DNA of 64,000 bases from Antedon mediterranea (taxonomy: Eukaryota; Echinodermata; Crinoidea; Comatulida; Antedonidae), in assembly GCF_964355755.1 (NCBI RefSeq), contig NC_092671.1:6335001-6399000 (forward strand). Reading direction: 5' to 3'. Both the position numbers and the translations under genes were made by a program. The number at the start of each line of letters is the position of its first letter. Positions within the stretch are counted from its first letter, which is position 1. Shown here piece after piece: positions 53,001 through 64,000 of the stretch. The notes under the pieces are model-generated. The model searched no databases, was not told the origin of the DNA, and worked only from the letters and a program-made list of their open reading frames with translations.

Positions 53001-56000
53001 CTTTATACAGCGTTATACTCAACTATTAAACTGTACGTATACATAATATGTGCAGAGGTATTACTACTTGTAGAGCTATATTAAATAATACAAAAGCATT
53101 CGCTATTCAAATTACCGTGTTTTAGGCCTATGCCCGGTGTTATTGCTATCGGTGGTGGCCATCATATCATCCTCAAACTCTGACAAAGGGTCTTCAAACT
53201 GGCTTAGCAGGATTGGTAGACGTGCCAACATGAGTTCATTAGCAGACGGTCTGTATTCTGGTTCCCTTTGTAACATGTCTTGTATTAAGGTCTTGAATTC
53301 TTGGCTATAATTCCCCTTCACTGGAGTGAACTGACCCTGAATGTTAAATGAATGGATGTACAGTAACAATTTCAGCATAATCTAAAGTGGAGTGGAGCTG
53401 TAGCTTGGTAGTTAATGTCCTTGCATTCCAATCCAAAGGTCCAGGGTTCAATCCTGACCTAGTGCCAGGGTGGTAATTCACGACTCTTTCCAACTCCACT
53501 CCCTAAGCCTCAAATGAGACTTAGTTTATAAGCATGATAAATTATTAAATAGTTTGAGTTTATCCATCCTGAAATTGGGAAGCTACTCGTACCAGTAGTA
53601 TACATTTCTACTATTACACCTAAAAAATTCAAATATATTGTAAAACAAGAATTATAGTTCATTGTGAAAATAATGGCATTGTAGGTCTATACAGAATCCA
53701 CTGCAATCCAGTTTATTTAAAGAAAAATCAAGAAAAAGTTTTAATAATCAATTGAAGGTCAAAATGAAAAAAATTTAACAGAAAATAGTCATTCAATCAT
53801 TGTTTTTTTTTAAGGGTGCCATATTTTACCTTCATTATTTTGTTGACAAGTGCTGGTAAGTTGGTTCCTTCAAATGTCTTTTGTAGACATGCCATTTCAT
53901 ATAGTATACAACCTAAAGCCCATATATCAGATTTTTCATTGTATGGTTTGCCTTCACACTATCAAAAGTAACGAACATTTTCAAATATATATTGAAGATA
54001 TAAATATATTTGATATCAATACAATATCAGAACTATGTATCCACAAACCTAACATATTAATAACAAATTGAGTTTTTCATTAATCATAATAATTAATCAT
54101 TATAAGCGCATTGAGCACCTTTGGTGGCGAAGTGTGGTTTAGAAATCGTTATTACTATTTTAAAGGTTTCCTTACAATTTCAGGTGAGATGTAGTAAGGT
54201 GTTCCAAGAACTGTATTTGCTCCTCGGTTATTGGAAGACATCACTTTTGCAATCCCAAAGTCACCCATCTTGATGATTCCTTCTTTGGTTAGAAATATAT
54301 TGGCGGTTTTTAAATCCCTGTGTTCGTAAAATGTAAAAATAAATAAAATTTTGATCAATCTTATTTCAATAATTATTCTTCATAAGTAGAAATATTTTTG
54401 CATCCACCCCAAGTATTCTGTAATTCCCTGGTTCAAGTTATTTTTTTGTGCAGCATACCTGTGCAAGACATTGTGATCATGAATGTATCGGATGGCTGTC
54501 ACCATTTGTTGATACATAAGTAAAATCTCCCTTTCTTCAAGTTCTCGTTTTCTCTGCTGGTTGTTCAGAAACTGAGATAATGTTCTAGAAAATACATTTA
54601 TAATCTAAATTACTACATTTTTTTATGAACATTTTAATTATGGTATTCAAAAGGAGTTTCGTATTTCATAATTTTTATTTTCAGTCATAGAGTTGTCATA
54701 TTGACCTCCAATGTAAACTGCCGTTTTCAGTCATAATGTTCAAAATTTTCGCACATTTAATGTATGTGTATTTACACTACATTATGTCATGCACAGGGCT
54801 GAGACATGCAATTATTGCCAGCCTGATTCCCGTAATTGCTTACACAAAGGATACAGTAATGTAGAGTAGGATAAAAATTGTGTACTTCTGTATTGTTGGC
54901 CTGGAGCCCCTATAATAGTTTAAAGTGTACATGAAGTTAACAGTATAATGTTGTAACAATGGCCAAGGTCTAAGGTCTTGCCACATGATATCAACTAATT
55001 ATTTATAGATATAACTAATCCAGTATTGTGTTTGTACTTACCCACCATCAGCATATTCCATCTCTATCATCAGTGTACCATCTTCTTCAAATGAATCATA
55101 GTAACTGATGATATTAGGGTGATCAAGCATACTCAATACTCTAACCTGCAAAACAAATTGAAATAGAGGATTAAATCACTTGCTATACTGCATGTCAGAG
55201 CCACTTCAGTACTTCCAAACAGCGATATCTGCTATAACCTCATTCCGCTTATCATAGCATTTATGACCCACGATGCATTCTGATTCTTACCTCATTCTGG
55301 GCCATTTAAGAACCATGATGCATTCTGTTTCTTACCTCATTCTGGGCCATTTAAGAACCATGATGCACTCTGTTTCTTACCTCATTCAGTGCCATTTAAG
55401 AACCATGATGCTTTCTGTTTTTTACCTCATTCAGTGCCATTTAAGAACCATGAAGCACTCTGTTTCTTACCTCATTCAGTGCCATTAAGAACCATAATGT
55501 ATTCTGTTTCTCACCTGATTCAGTGCCATTTAAAAACCATGATGCATTCTGATTCTTACCTCATTCAGGGCCATTTGTCTCTCTACTGCTGTTAAATCAT
55601 GCATGTTTATTTCTTTTAAGATAACTAAGGAGTCATCATCTTTTTTGCGGTATAGGACTGCAGCTCCATAAGCTCCTGTAAAAAAAAGAACAAATCTCTT
55701 ATAACTGAGAAATAATATGTATATATCAAATCATTTATCCTAAAGAAATATAAATTCTGAAAGGGACTTTTAAACTATTAAAACCTAGCTGCTGTTTATC
55801 TAGCATGGAGATGAGAATTACCTATTACTTACAGTATTTGTGTTACTGTTTGTAGTCTGTATTCTAAATTTAAACTATGAGAAATAAGTTTAAACTAGCA
55901 ACAATGTCGATCAAGAAAAAGTTTTGAATCAAGATTATAACTTGTGACTTAATCCAATTGATATGCAGACCATAGGACATTGCTAAAAAGTGCAACTCTT

Positions 56001-58950
56001 TACACTTTCTGATGGAACACAAAAGGACACACAACAAGGTATAAATAATCTGTATATATTAAATTACCTTTTCCTACAGTTCTAATTTTCTCAAATCCAG
56101 CTAGCGTCTGTGGTTGAGAACTCCAATTTTTCAGTTTATCTGTCTTAAAATAAAACTCACCAACATTTCTTTAAAAAAATAACACCATTATAAATTGACT
56201 AAGGAGTCAATATTTCAACTTCATTCTCACATAGATTATGTTTACTATACTCCCAATTAAAAATTGAACAAAGGTGCTATTGTATATGAACTTGAAAGTG
56301 AAATATAAGGAAGATAAACAGCCTTAAGGTGTTAAAATAAAATATGATATTACAAGTTGATTTTGCATCATACTGTGATATGTTTTTAATCAATTTAATT
56401 CAAGATTTTCTTACCTTTTAACAGTTTCATTGCCTGCCTTTACATGAATGTCATTGCCATGGATTTCACGAGATATACCAACTGGCATCTAGGAAAATAG
56501 AGAAAACTGTTAGATTAATTGGCTCTGGGCTGAATAAATACATTTACAGTATGTAACATTTTATTCATTAAATTGTAAAAAAATAATAAATGCAAAAACT
56601 GATGTAAAGCTCAGGTACAGGCATGAATTTTAAATATAATATTTGGTTAATTGTACATAAATCAAATATTTGTAACAGAAATCGAGACGAAAAAACATGA
56701 ATTTCCCTTAATATGGTCAAATACAAAATTTGGCAAAATTCTTCCATAAAAACCAGTAATTAGGTAGTTAACCTAATGCAATAACATGTCTGGTGACTCC
56801 CTAGACGGTGAAAAAAGATGGTGGATATACGGTGGATAATTTTTGCTATAGCATGAAAATAAAAATCTGAAGTTGAATAAAAATATCAGAAATGTAATAT
56901 TCAAGTTATATTACCTATATTTAGTCATCTGATAACATTTTTTACCACACCGTTTATTTTTCATAGCTTTTTAAAATGCCTCTCTATTTACAAAATTTGT
57001 GTACAAAAGAATAGAGATTTTACTGTGTAATTTGAACTATCCCCCCACTGATATGAAAGTGCTTATTTTCAACAAGCTTGTGTAACACAAATAAAATCCC
57101 ATAGATCGATAATTATTGGAATGTATGATCAATATAAATGTTTTGCCCGCACCTGGCCTTTAAGACCGACGTTAATACACATTGCTTTATGTAATACCCC
57201 AAACTTTCACACTGTCTGTGAATAAATAGACACACAAAAGTGTCTAAAGTGTTAGTATGTATCATTTACATTGAGTAGAAACCTCTGAGAGCTCTTATTA
57301 TAATAAACACTGGAGTTTTGTAATAAAACAAAAAATAATAAAATTAAAAAATAGTGCCCTATAGAAGTAGAAGTTTGGCCAAGGGTGACCTGAACCTTAA
57401 AGTGTATAACAATACAATTCATTTTGACAAACATGGCTGGAAATTTGATGTTACGATATAAAACACATTAAAAAGGGGTATTTTCTTTATTTTCAGCTGC
57501 AATATACATAATACTGATCATGCATCTTACAAAGTATATTTTGTACCCAGCCTGGCGCACTGCTGGCTACCGTGGGTCTATAAAAGCCCTAATTCGAAAT
57601 TCCTTAGTTTCCAGTTTACTTTACTGTACTTACCAATACAATTTTCTCAATTTCAGCTGCAAGTTGCGCAATATCTGGCGTCTGTAAAGCATGGCATGCT
57701 ACAAAGTCTATTCGTTTATTATTGATTGAAGCATCGATGTAGTTTGTAGAAAGATTTGTAAAAAATTGCTTTGTACTTTCCGATGGATTTGTTACTGAAA
57801 GAGCCTGAAAAATAATTAAAACAAAAGATAAAGAGTGAAGCCTAGACCTACAGGAATAATATTGTAGACAAACTAATGCCAAAGACATTGATACACTTGA
57901 CTGCACAAGCAGTAGTCACAGAAGACAAAGATGTATAGTAACAGAGGCTTCCATATCGCAGTTTGCCAGTCATCGCAGGGAATATCCATTAATATACAAA
58001 TAATGAATGTTTATGAGTGCAATGGTACAAATAATGGCACGAGGTGAATGATGAAAGGTTATATCAACGAGGCAAAGCCGAGTTGATATAACCTTTCATC
58101 ATTCACCAAGTGCCATTATTTGTACCATTACACGAATACAAAACATTCATTATTTGTTTTATATAACATCTAGGCGTTTTTTTTTCGTACACAAAAATGT
58201 TTCAAAAAGTACTATTTAACGATCGTTGAATAGTGCGTACTATTGCACGCCATGTGACCCACATTCGTCCAATCAAATGAAAGGAATTTATATAGGTGTT
58301 ATATAATATTATTTAGGTCTTGAGCTGGCTGATGCAAGCATGTGGGCTGTTCTTTAAGAAAACCATACTAGTACATGGCATATTCCCCATATATTTCTGG
58401 AAGAAATGAACTGAAAAACACTGAGTACAAAACAAACCTCTTTTTGGTCGCCACTACTGCACATGACAATAGCACCTGGCTTTGTATGAACTGCACAAGC
58501 TACACTGTGCACCCGTTTGGTCCCTAACGTCTGGCTCACTTGATGTATAATTGCATCCAAAGATGTTCCCTCGTAACGATATTGCACTAATTTAACATTT
58601 GGAAGTATTGCATTTGCTATGGATGAGTAGTTTTTAATCTTACTCGAGAGAATCAATAACCTTAAAGGTTGATCATGTTCTTGGGAAGGCCAGGCATCAT
58701 TTACTTTATCATCCGGGCTTAGACCAATTGTACTCGAGTTTGTATCTTGGTCCGTAGTTAGATTTTCATCAGAGCGGCTGAGTGATTTTGACTCGGTAAT
58801 TTTTCCAGTACTTCCCATCGATGGTGCACCTGATTTCCCTGAAGCTCCTCCAGGGTCATACAAGGTGTTCTTTGATCCTAAGCTGCCTCTGCTCGAACAT
58901 TTTGACAGCTTCTGGACAGTTTCCGTATCACTTAAACTCTTGGTAGACAT
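41096..58950 (-). CDS. NEK9: NEK9-type NIMA-related kinase with N-terminal DUF4347-like domain
   Basis: 28 coding exons join in phase (4347 nt, 1448 residues): 58950-58438, 57804-57634, 56488-56415, 56168-56068, 55675-55560, 55145-55042, 54584-54459, 54317-54176, 53958-53830, 53336-53116, 52702-52624, 52349-52195, 51886-51433, 51062-50844, 50435-50189, 48147-48049, 47611-47564, 46645-46543, 46371-46201, 46019-45899, 45158-45002, 44328-44284, 43183-43122, 42771-42683, 42350-42303, 42104-42000, 41666-41450, 41326-41096. Residues 1-94 are Ser-rich. About 95-245 resemble DUF4347. The kinase (about 275-540) keeps VGKGAYG, Lys307, [11 protein letters not shown] (421) and [12 protein letters not shown]1 repeats (about 566-890) include NEFNKLGLN as in NEK9. 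Then come a long disordered region with PTWLKKE (matching the vertebrate PGWLRKE) and a C-terminal coiled coil (about 1310-1430). NEK9 is known in mitotic spindle and centrosome signalling. The ATG follows an acceptor, so a 5' UTR exon exists. The C-terminus may be spliced differently. Confidence 0.92.
41691..41755. mobile_element. TWA-duplicating MITE, truncated copy 7
   Basis: Only the left half remains (AGCTCTGTCTACACTATCAA to cccaaatttgg). It lies 25 bp from the acceptor-side start of the NEK9 coiled-coil exon at 41666. Confidence 0.6.
44513..44640. repeat. Dispersed repeat pair, copy 1
   Basis: aatccaaaggcaaattactg ... gtgggtgtgagtgacaggatct ... matches 49211-49345. Both lie in NEK9 introns, same orientation. 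Origin unknown. Confidence 0.5.
45225..45575 (-). mobile_element. tRNA-derived SINE
   Basis: The minus strand has an A-box TGACCAAGCGG (45553-45543) followed by GTTAAGAC, and a B-box-like GGTTCAAGGC (45498-45489), similar to tRNA-Leu/Ser. The 3' end is an AT-rich tail with TTCAATTCAATTC at 45230. In a NEK9 intron. Confidence 0.6.
47877..47958. mobile_element. TWA-duplicating MITE, internally deleted copy 8
   Basis: Only 82 bp: both TIRs joined with most of the centre lost. TAA on both flanks. Confidence 0.75.
48268..48414. mobile_element. TWA-duplicating MITE, copy 9
   Basis: Both termini are present with TTA on both flanks. The centre contains a partial duplication of the ccaaatatggtagtgatatg motif. 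Confidence 0.78.
49211..49345. repeat. Dispersed repeat pair, copy 2
   Basis: Diverged match to 44513-44640 (aatccaaagagaaattactt, gctgtgggtatcagtgg, ggatcttaatggaga, ccgggaaaagc). Confidence 0.5.
50467..50572. mobile_element. TWA-duplicating MITE, degraded copy 10
   Basis: Inner TIR parts (actatcaaactagttt, taaagtttgata) and the central gtgatgtgcccaaatat are recognisable, but the outer left end is lost. Confidence 0.6.
51255..51394. mobile_element. TWA-duplicating MITE, copy 11
   Basis: AGCTCTGTATACACTATCAA at the left, its inverted form at the right, and TTA on both sides. It is in a NEK9 intron. Confidence 0.75.
53391..53620 (+). mobile_element. tRNA-derived SINE
   Basis: A-box TAGCTTGGTAG (53401-53411) and B-box GGGTTCAATCC (53444-53454) at normal tRNA spacing, followed by an unrelated body. 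It is in a NEK9 intron, antisense to the gene. Confidence 0.65.
55229..55575. repeat. 45-bp tandem repeat copying an exon end and its 5' splice site
   Basis: About seven units of 45 bp (one with 44), plus a degraded one at the left. On the minus strand each unit carries AAATGGCnCTGAATGAG|GTAAGAA or a close variant, the same as the last bases of NEK9 exon 55675-55560 and its donor. The unit nearest the exon contains the genuine junction at 55560/55559. Confidence 0.9.
56608..57159. mobile_element. Non-autonomous DNA transposon, copy 2 (552 bp), in a NEK9 intron
   Basis: Second copy of the element at 288-883, in the same orientation. It is flanked by TAA on the left and TTA on the right, which fits a TWA target duplication. 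It lies in the intron between the second and third coding exons of the NEK9-like gene. Confidence 0.7.
57993..58163. mobile_element. Palindromic MITE
   Basis: Arms of about 75 bp (caaataatgaatgttt...aggttatatcaac) face each other across a short loop near 58075. The inner 55 bp are almost perfect. It is in the first coding intron of the NEK9-like gene. Confidence 0.75.
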
Positions 58951-58959
58951 GACTTGAGC

Positions 58960-60318
58960 CTTTAAGATAAATAAATAAAAACAATTTTGTTTCGGCTTTC
59001 CATTCACTTACCATTTACAGAACCTAGACTCTTAATAAAAGGTTTTTACTTTGATTGAGGGCCGGAGCCATAACATAGTGGTCGTATCTCTAACTCTCAC
59101 TCACACTGGGCAGTTGCTTGCTGTAAGTGAATATTTCTCTACTAAGGCCTCCCATAAAAGGCCTAGGCTAACTCTAGGTAAGAGGCTAGACCTATTATAA
59201 TAATTATTAATTTAACATTTAAAATAAAGGTTTACTTACTAGGCTAGGGCTACTTACTACTATACTAGCTGCTAGTACTAGTCTAGTAGGCCTCTATTAG
59301 TATTATTCTTGAAAAAGCTATTTTATCCGATTCAAATTCCTAATATTATTAGAATAGAAAGTACTTACTTGCTTTATATTTACTTCATTTCATGTGTCAC
59401 TTTTTGAATTAAGCCGCCTATTACTAGCATATTAGGCTTAAGCTTGGCCCCTGTTAGCTAGGTAGGCCCTAAAAGCAAGGACACCGATATTCTCAAGTCT
59501 GACATCGTGTGCATTCATGTGGGAGAAAAATCCATGACAACCAATAAACAACCTGACAGTCTGGCCTACAAAAACAAAAAATAAATGTTCGTGTTTTAAA
59601 TTTGTTCTCTGAACGCACTTTTTACCGTAATGAAGCCATTTTAGTACGTTTTGAAAAATATACCTTCTAGTTCATCTTCTATGTTGTCAAAATATCATGA
59701 ATCGGTTTATTAGGATGAAAAATAATTAGGAAAAAAATAACAAACAAATTTTAATAACATTTTCGTACTGCTGCTGAAAACGAGTAAATACAATAGCGCC
59801 CTCTTTAAAGAATATAACTTCATCTCTCTCTCTCTCCCTGATCATGATCGAGAGCTGTATTATTGTGTATTTATTATATTATTTAATTGATGGGTATTGT
59901 TATCTGGCACACTTTTAAAAAATAAAAAAGCAATATTCATAAAACCATTAAAAATTGAGGAGGCAGGAGCATTTGTTGTTGAGCAATTGTCTGTAAAGCA
60001 GATGAGATACATCTATATAGTACATACATATTGTTCTCAGAGATCTTTTTTAAGTGGGAGTTTCATGGAGTACTGATAAAATAGCAGAAATAAGAACAAA
60101 ACATTAACATTTTTTCTTTTTCTTTTGTTTTACTACAAACATAATATGAAGGTTATTACACAATACAAGAATAGTCCTACTACTAGGCCATACTCTTTTA
60201 CAAATATAGCATTTAAGTCAATAATACACAACTATAATAATCCTTCAGAATTCTATAAAAGATTTCTTCGCAAAGGAATAATAATAACTATAATTCACAT
60301 TGATTCATTAATCCTAGA

Positions 60319-60371
<53 letters not shown>

Positions 60372-61470
60372 AGATTCAATTTCCTTTACTAGGTTTATAG
60401 ATATAATTATTAATGCCCTAGTTTCTGTATTTTACAATAAGTAATTTAAACCAATATAAAGCCATACAGTATACTGAGTATATTAATAAATATTATTATG
60501 GTGCATTTAGATGTACTGTTTGAATAGTTGAGTAAGTATCCTAATCCTAATGAAAAATTTGAAAAATATTCTCCAATGCTACATCCAGACCCACAGAGTC
60601 ATGGTTTCTTACCTTACACACAAGGTGTGTAATCCATAAGTCAGTCAGTCAACGATTCACGTTCTGACATAATGGATCACAGTCATGATTTTTCCCATCT
60701 TTTAGATCATCTCATATTCTGTATTACATTGTTGGCCTACTTTTTAATTCCGATAAAGGTTGCTTGGAATACAGACATTATTTGTGAATGGACCAGTACT
60801 TGAATATGCAATATGTGTAATACAGTATATACATTTTAATTTGAACAACAATATTTTAAAAAGGCAAAATTTATATGTTACACCCTCAGTGGCAGATTCT
60901 TTTACATATGGAGAAGGAAAGAGAGGTAGTGGGTAGGTATAAAAACATAAATATATTTATAAATGTTAACAGAACAAAAACATAAAAATATGTATTATTA
61001 AGAACATCTCATATTCAGAAATGAAGAAAATTGTCTGATTTATAAGTAGAGATAAGTGGGAGGGGATACTATGCCATTGAACAATTATACTATTAGTTAT
61101 CCAAAATGCCATGTCACACAATAGGAAAATTTAAAAAAGAACCACCCAAAATAACAAACCAAAAAAATATCTCTAGCCATCTCACATTTTACAAAAAAAA
61201 AAAAGGATCACACCATTACACCTGCACTGGCAACAGTGGAGCTGCCACACAATCAATGATGGTAAATTAATGTAGCCTAATTATAATGCAATGGTTGATA
61301 ATTAAAACTAACTAAGGGTAAAACAATCTGAATAATGTTCAATATTAAATATATATTTTTAACATCAAATAGACATAATTGAAATCAACGACTCAATATA
61401 TTCCACCAAAACCATATATGGTATAAACTCCAAAGCAACCTCGTAAAATTGTACTTTGAATTCAGCTAGT
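58960..61470. other. 5' region of the NEK9-like gene and 3' flank of TMBIM
   Basis: The NEK9 start codon follows a 3' splice site (58961-58960), so its promoter and 5' UTR exon should be in this stretch. A donor-like GTAAGTAC occurs near 59370. The rest is AT-rich, with the AT microsatellite and a CT-rich patch at 59822-59840. Confidence 0.4.
60319..60369. repeat. (AT)n microsatellite
   Basis: About 24 uninterrupted TA dinucleotides. Confidence 0.95.
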
Positions 61471-63598
61471 TTAGTTTTTGCCTCCAAAAATGGCGAGGAT
61501 GAAGAGGAAGATGTACACAATATCGATGTACAGAGTGAGGGCGCCATAGATATGTTCTTCGGGGTCAAGCTCATGACGTTTTCCACCCATAATCAACTGA
61601 GTGTCGTATGCTAAAAACTGAAACAAAAAATATAATAATTAGCAAATGCATATATTTATTTTATTTTGCAAAACAAAATGACTTTAATCAGAATATATAA
61701 TCCAGTCTGCTAGAATCAGCTGGTAATGTTGTAAATAAATATCACCAACGAAACTAACTAGTGGCCGTATTCACCAATCATACTTGCATTAAAATTTTTC
61801 TTACATATTCAGTATTTCCCTTACATTGTATTCACTTAGATAGGGAGATTTCAAGGGTGTTTCCCTTAGCCTAAGTGTGAATGGTGAATACCGTCACTGA
61901 GGTATAAGTCATATGCGCAGTCTGAACACTCTATGACATGTTCATTGTGGCAAGGAGATTGATTTAATTGTAGTGCCTCGTTGGCTAGTGTTTTACCAGA
62001 ATTGACAAAATTACAAATACTAAAAACTTACCAAGCTGAAAAGAACAGCTCCAAGCCAGGCATATACTGTGTACAAAATCTAATGACCAAATAATATTAT
62101 ACATAGTAAATATTAAATCTAACATTCCTAGAAAGATTTGCTTAATCAAACTTTAGCATATTGCGAAGTCAATATATGTAGCTCCATTTTAACAAAACAG
62201 TATTTATTATATGTAGACTGTGTAATGTTGTGCTGCCCATTTTTTTTCATATTTATTGATCATAATTGGAATCACTCATTGTCATATGTACAGTACATAA
62301 ACATACGATGAAAAATATATTCAACAAATCTTCATCACATATAGCATTATAATTTATTAGTATTCCTGATATGGAATTACTGATACATATATAGCATATA
62401 ATAATTTATCTCATCTGTTTTGAAAGTTCAAAACGGATGTGCAATGGGTGTGATTGATTGAAAATTGCCATATGTACTGTAAAACCTGCTTGTTAAATTG
62501 GAAAAGCTGAATTCAACAATAAGAATGAGAATTTTCCATATAAAATCTGTCACTGCAATACTTGGTACAGTAAAGTATTTAAATCTGGTTTATTAAATGT
62601 GGAAATGTAAGCTCATTTCCTAGACAGAAACTCATGATTTTGTAAAGGTTTTTATGACAGGTTAAATGTCAGAGTAAAATTATTTTAAATAGTGTCCAAT
62701 ACAAAATTGTCTTCATCTTATCTATATTTCTTTCTACAAATTTGTAATGACTTATTGAACATTATGTCATGACTTTCCAGGGGTGGATCCAGAATTATAG
62801 ATTAAAATAAAACCGATTCAGTTCGGTTGCAGAAAAATAAATATAGTCATTATTTTATTTAAAAAAAGACATTGCTGTTAAATTTTAGGGGGTGCTAAAG
62901 CCTGTTTAGCCCCTGTCAAGATCAGTGCCTGCTTTTATGCCCTGGAAATATTTTAGTAAAATAGATTTTTCCAGGGTTGCAGTGAACTGTATGAACCCTG
63001 GAGTTGGCCTACATGTAAAACACAAAACTTCACATACATTAAACCTATGATCTTACCTCACTGTACGTAAAAATGGCAATGAATCCGAAGATGAAAAGAG
63101 AGAGACTGAACATGAATAGAAAGCCACCACAAAGGGTGAAGTCAAATTTGGTTTGCATTGAGAAGATGGTTACGCCAACAGTGATTCCCTACAAAATATC
63201 AAGAGAATAAAACAATACTATAACTTATTTATTTTTCAAATTGTAAATTAACTGATTGAAATACTGTAATTTAAAAGGTATACAGTCAACTCTCCCTTTA
63301 CCAGACACTATTGGGCTGACCTAAATGTCTGGCTTTCTGGAAAGTCTAGTATTCGGGATATGTTTCTAATGGTAAAAATGAATTTAGGACCTTTTGGACC
63401 TCACAAAAAGTCTGGTTTTGGGAGAGTTTCCGGTTTTCAGAGAGTCTGGTATTGGGAGAGTTGACTGTACTAAAACTGCATTGATAAATATAATCTGTAA
63501 AAGTAGAAACAAAAATCGCATATTCAAATTGAAAATGATATACATTACTTACACATGTGATTCCAAAGGCAATCAGGACAGAGCTTATGTCATAAAAT
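61471..63598 (-). CDS. Lifeguard / TMBIM (Bax-inhibitor-1 family) protein, 3' exons only
   Basis: Four in-phase exons are visible: 63598-63553, 63188-63057, 62079-62032 and 61617-61471. They encode the last 125 or so residues. The segment carries FSMQTKFDFT, several membrane helices (FMFSLSLFIFGFIAIF and others), LFLAYDTQLIMGGKRH and the closing helix YIDIVYIFLFILAIFG, which is the hallmark C-terminus of Lifeguard proteins (GRINA/FAIM2/TMBIM1 type). Family members sit in Golgi, ER or plasma membrane and restrain calcium release and apoptosis. The first visible exon begins with one base completing a split codon, so earlier exons lie past the right edge of the window. The exact family member (LFG1-4) cannot be decided from this part. 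Confidence 0.92.
61765..61893. mobile_element. Short MITE with inverted ends
   Basis: It starts ccgtattcaccaatcatac and ends gtgtgaatggtgaatac, nearly inverted. About 130 bp, in the last intron of the TMBIM gene. Confidence 0.55.
63282..63472. mobile_element. pogo-like MITE
   Basis: Starts cagtcaactctccctttacc and ends ggtattgggagagttgactg, flanked by TA on both sides. CAGT termini and a TA duplication are typical of pogo/Tigger (Tc1-mariner superfamily). In an intron of the TMBIM gene. Confidence 0.65.
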
Positions 63599-64000
63599 CT
63601 ACAAGAAATATTCAAATGTTCAGGCACAATAAGTACATGTAACACATGTTTGGATGTTGTTTTATGTTGTACAGGTAAAAATTACCGTTAAAAAATACCC
63701 CCAGAATTGATCACCAGAATTGCAAACGGGATTGCAGCTTTATCACTACATTTACAATAACATGTACTATCACAGAAAATTGCCTTTTCTCGAATTCTGA
63801 TTTAAAATTAGCCACATTTTAGGGAGTAAGTTGGAAGTACTGTACATAAGTAAGTAAGTCGAGTCTCGACCGCAGTTTATTAGTCTGAGCCCTGATTAGT
63901 GACGAGGTCAGATACCTAATTACTTCAGTTTGGGTGCTCGCATTGACACCCGCTTTCTCCCTTTTCCTTGAACAACTTTCACTTGTTTTTCATAGTGCTT
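63599..64000. other. Right edge, TMBIM intron
   Basis: No exon was found here, so the preceding TMBIM exon lies beyond the window. The last 160 bp (from about 63840) are GC-richer than their surroundings and may be another repeat. Confidence 0.35.

Noticed and set aside
55273-55595. Plus-strand ORF of repeated [15 protein letters not shown]-type units
   Set aside because: It is the antisense reading of the 45-bp splice-site repeat; the period is a multiple of three, which keeps any frame open.
61365-61586. Minus-strand ORF starting MENVMSLTPKN
   Set aside because: It is an out-of-frame shadow of the last TMBIM exon, whose correct frame gives LFLAYDTQLIMGG.
1-64000. Bacterial-style operons, CRISPR arrays, integrated phage
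   Set aside because: Genes are multi-exon with GT-AG introns and repeats are typical of animals; the direct repeats are minisatellites without unique spacers.

Overview
This window looks like AT-rich nuclear DNA from an invertebrate animal. Genes have many short exons with GT-AG introns. Intergenic and intronic DNA is full of MITEs, tRNA-derived SINEs and dead LINE 3' ends, and the palindromic word TAGGCCTA is scattered throughout. The gene content (NEK9 homologue, NIT-domain guanylate cyclase, Lifeguard/TMBIM protein, SEA/EGF membrane proteins) suits a marine invertebrate, possibly an echinoderm or other invertebrate deuterostome. The species cannot be fixed from the sequence. No prokaryotic, viral or CRISPR features were seen.

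Six genes could be assembled exon by exon with matching splice phases. (1) 1778-6882, minus: a 389-residue type I membrane glycoprotein with unrecognised ectodomains. (2) 11149-19132, plus: an 812-residue Reeler / Thr-Ser-rich mucin / SEA / Cys-rich EGF-like / transmembrane protein. (3) 23771-29844, plus: a 387-residue SEA / EGF / transmembrane protein whose exon phases match the 3' half of gene 2 exactly, so the two are probably old paralogues. (4) 30905-35735, plus: a 637-residue NIT-domain transmembrane guanylate cyclase. (5) 41096-58950, minus: a 1448-residue NEK9-type kinase in 28 coding exons, with an added N-terminal DUF4347-like domain. (6) 61471-63598, minus: the 3' exons of a Lifeguard/TMBIM (Bax-inhibitor-1 family) protein that continues beyond the window.

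The left 30 kb is a cluster of three cell-surface proteins, two of them SEA-type. The NIT-cyclase gene follows (cGMP synthesis, plausibly sensing nitrogen oxides), then a repeat-rich gap at 36-41 kb, then the large NEK9-like gene, then TMBIM. I see no evidence of co-regulation between these neighbours.

The most notable points are: the DUF4347-like plus NEK9 fusion; a 45-bp tandem array that copies a NEK9 exon end together with its 5' splice site; the Reeler-mucin-SEA-TM architecture; a MITE family with about 11 copies and TWA target duplications; and a foldback array at 37-38.6 kb interrupted by another TIR element.
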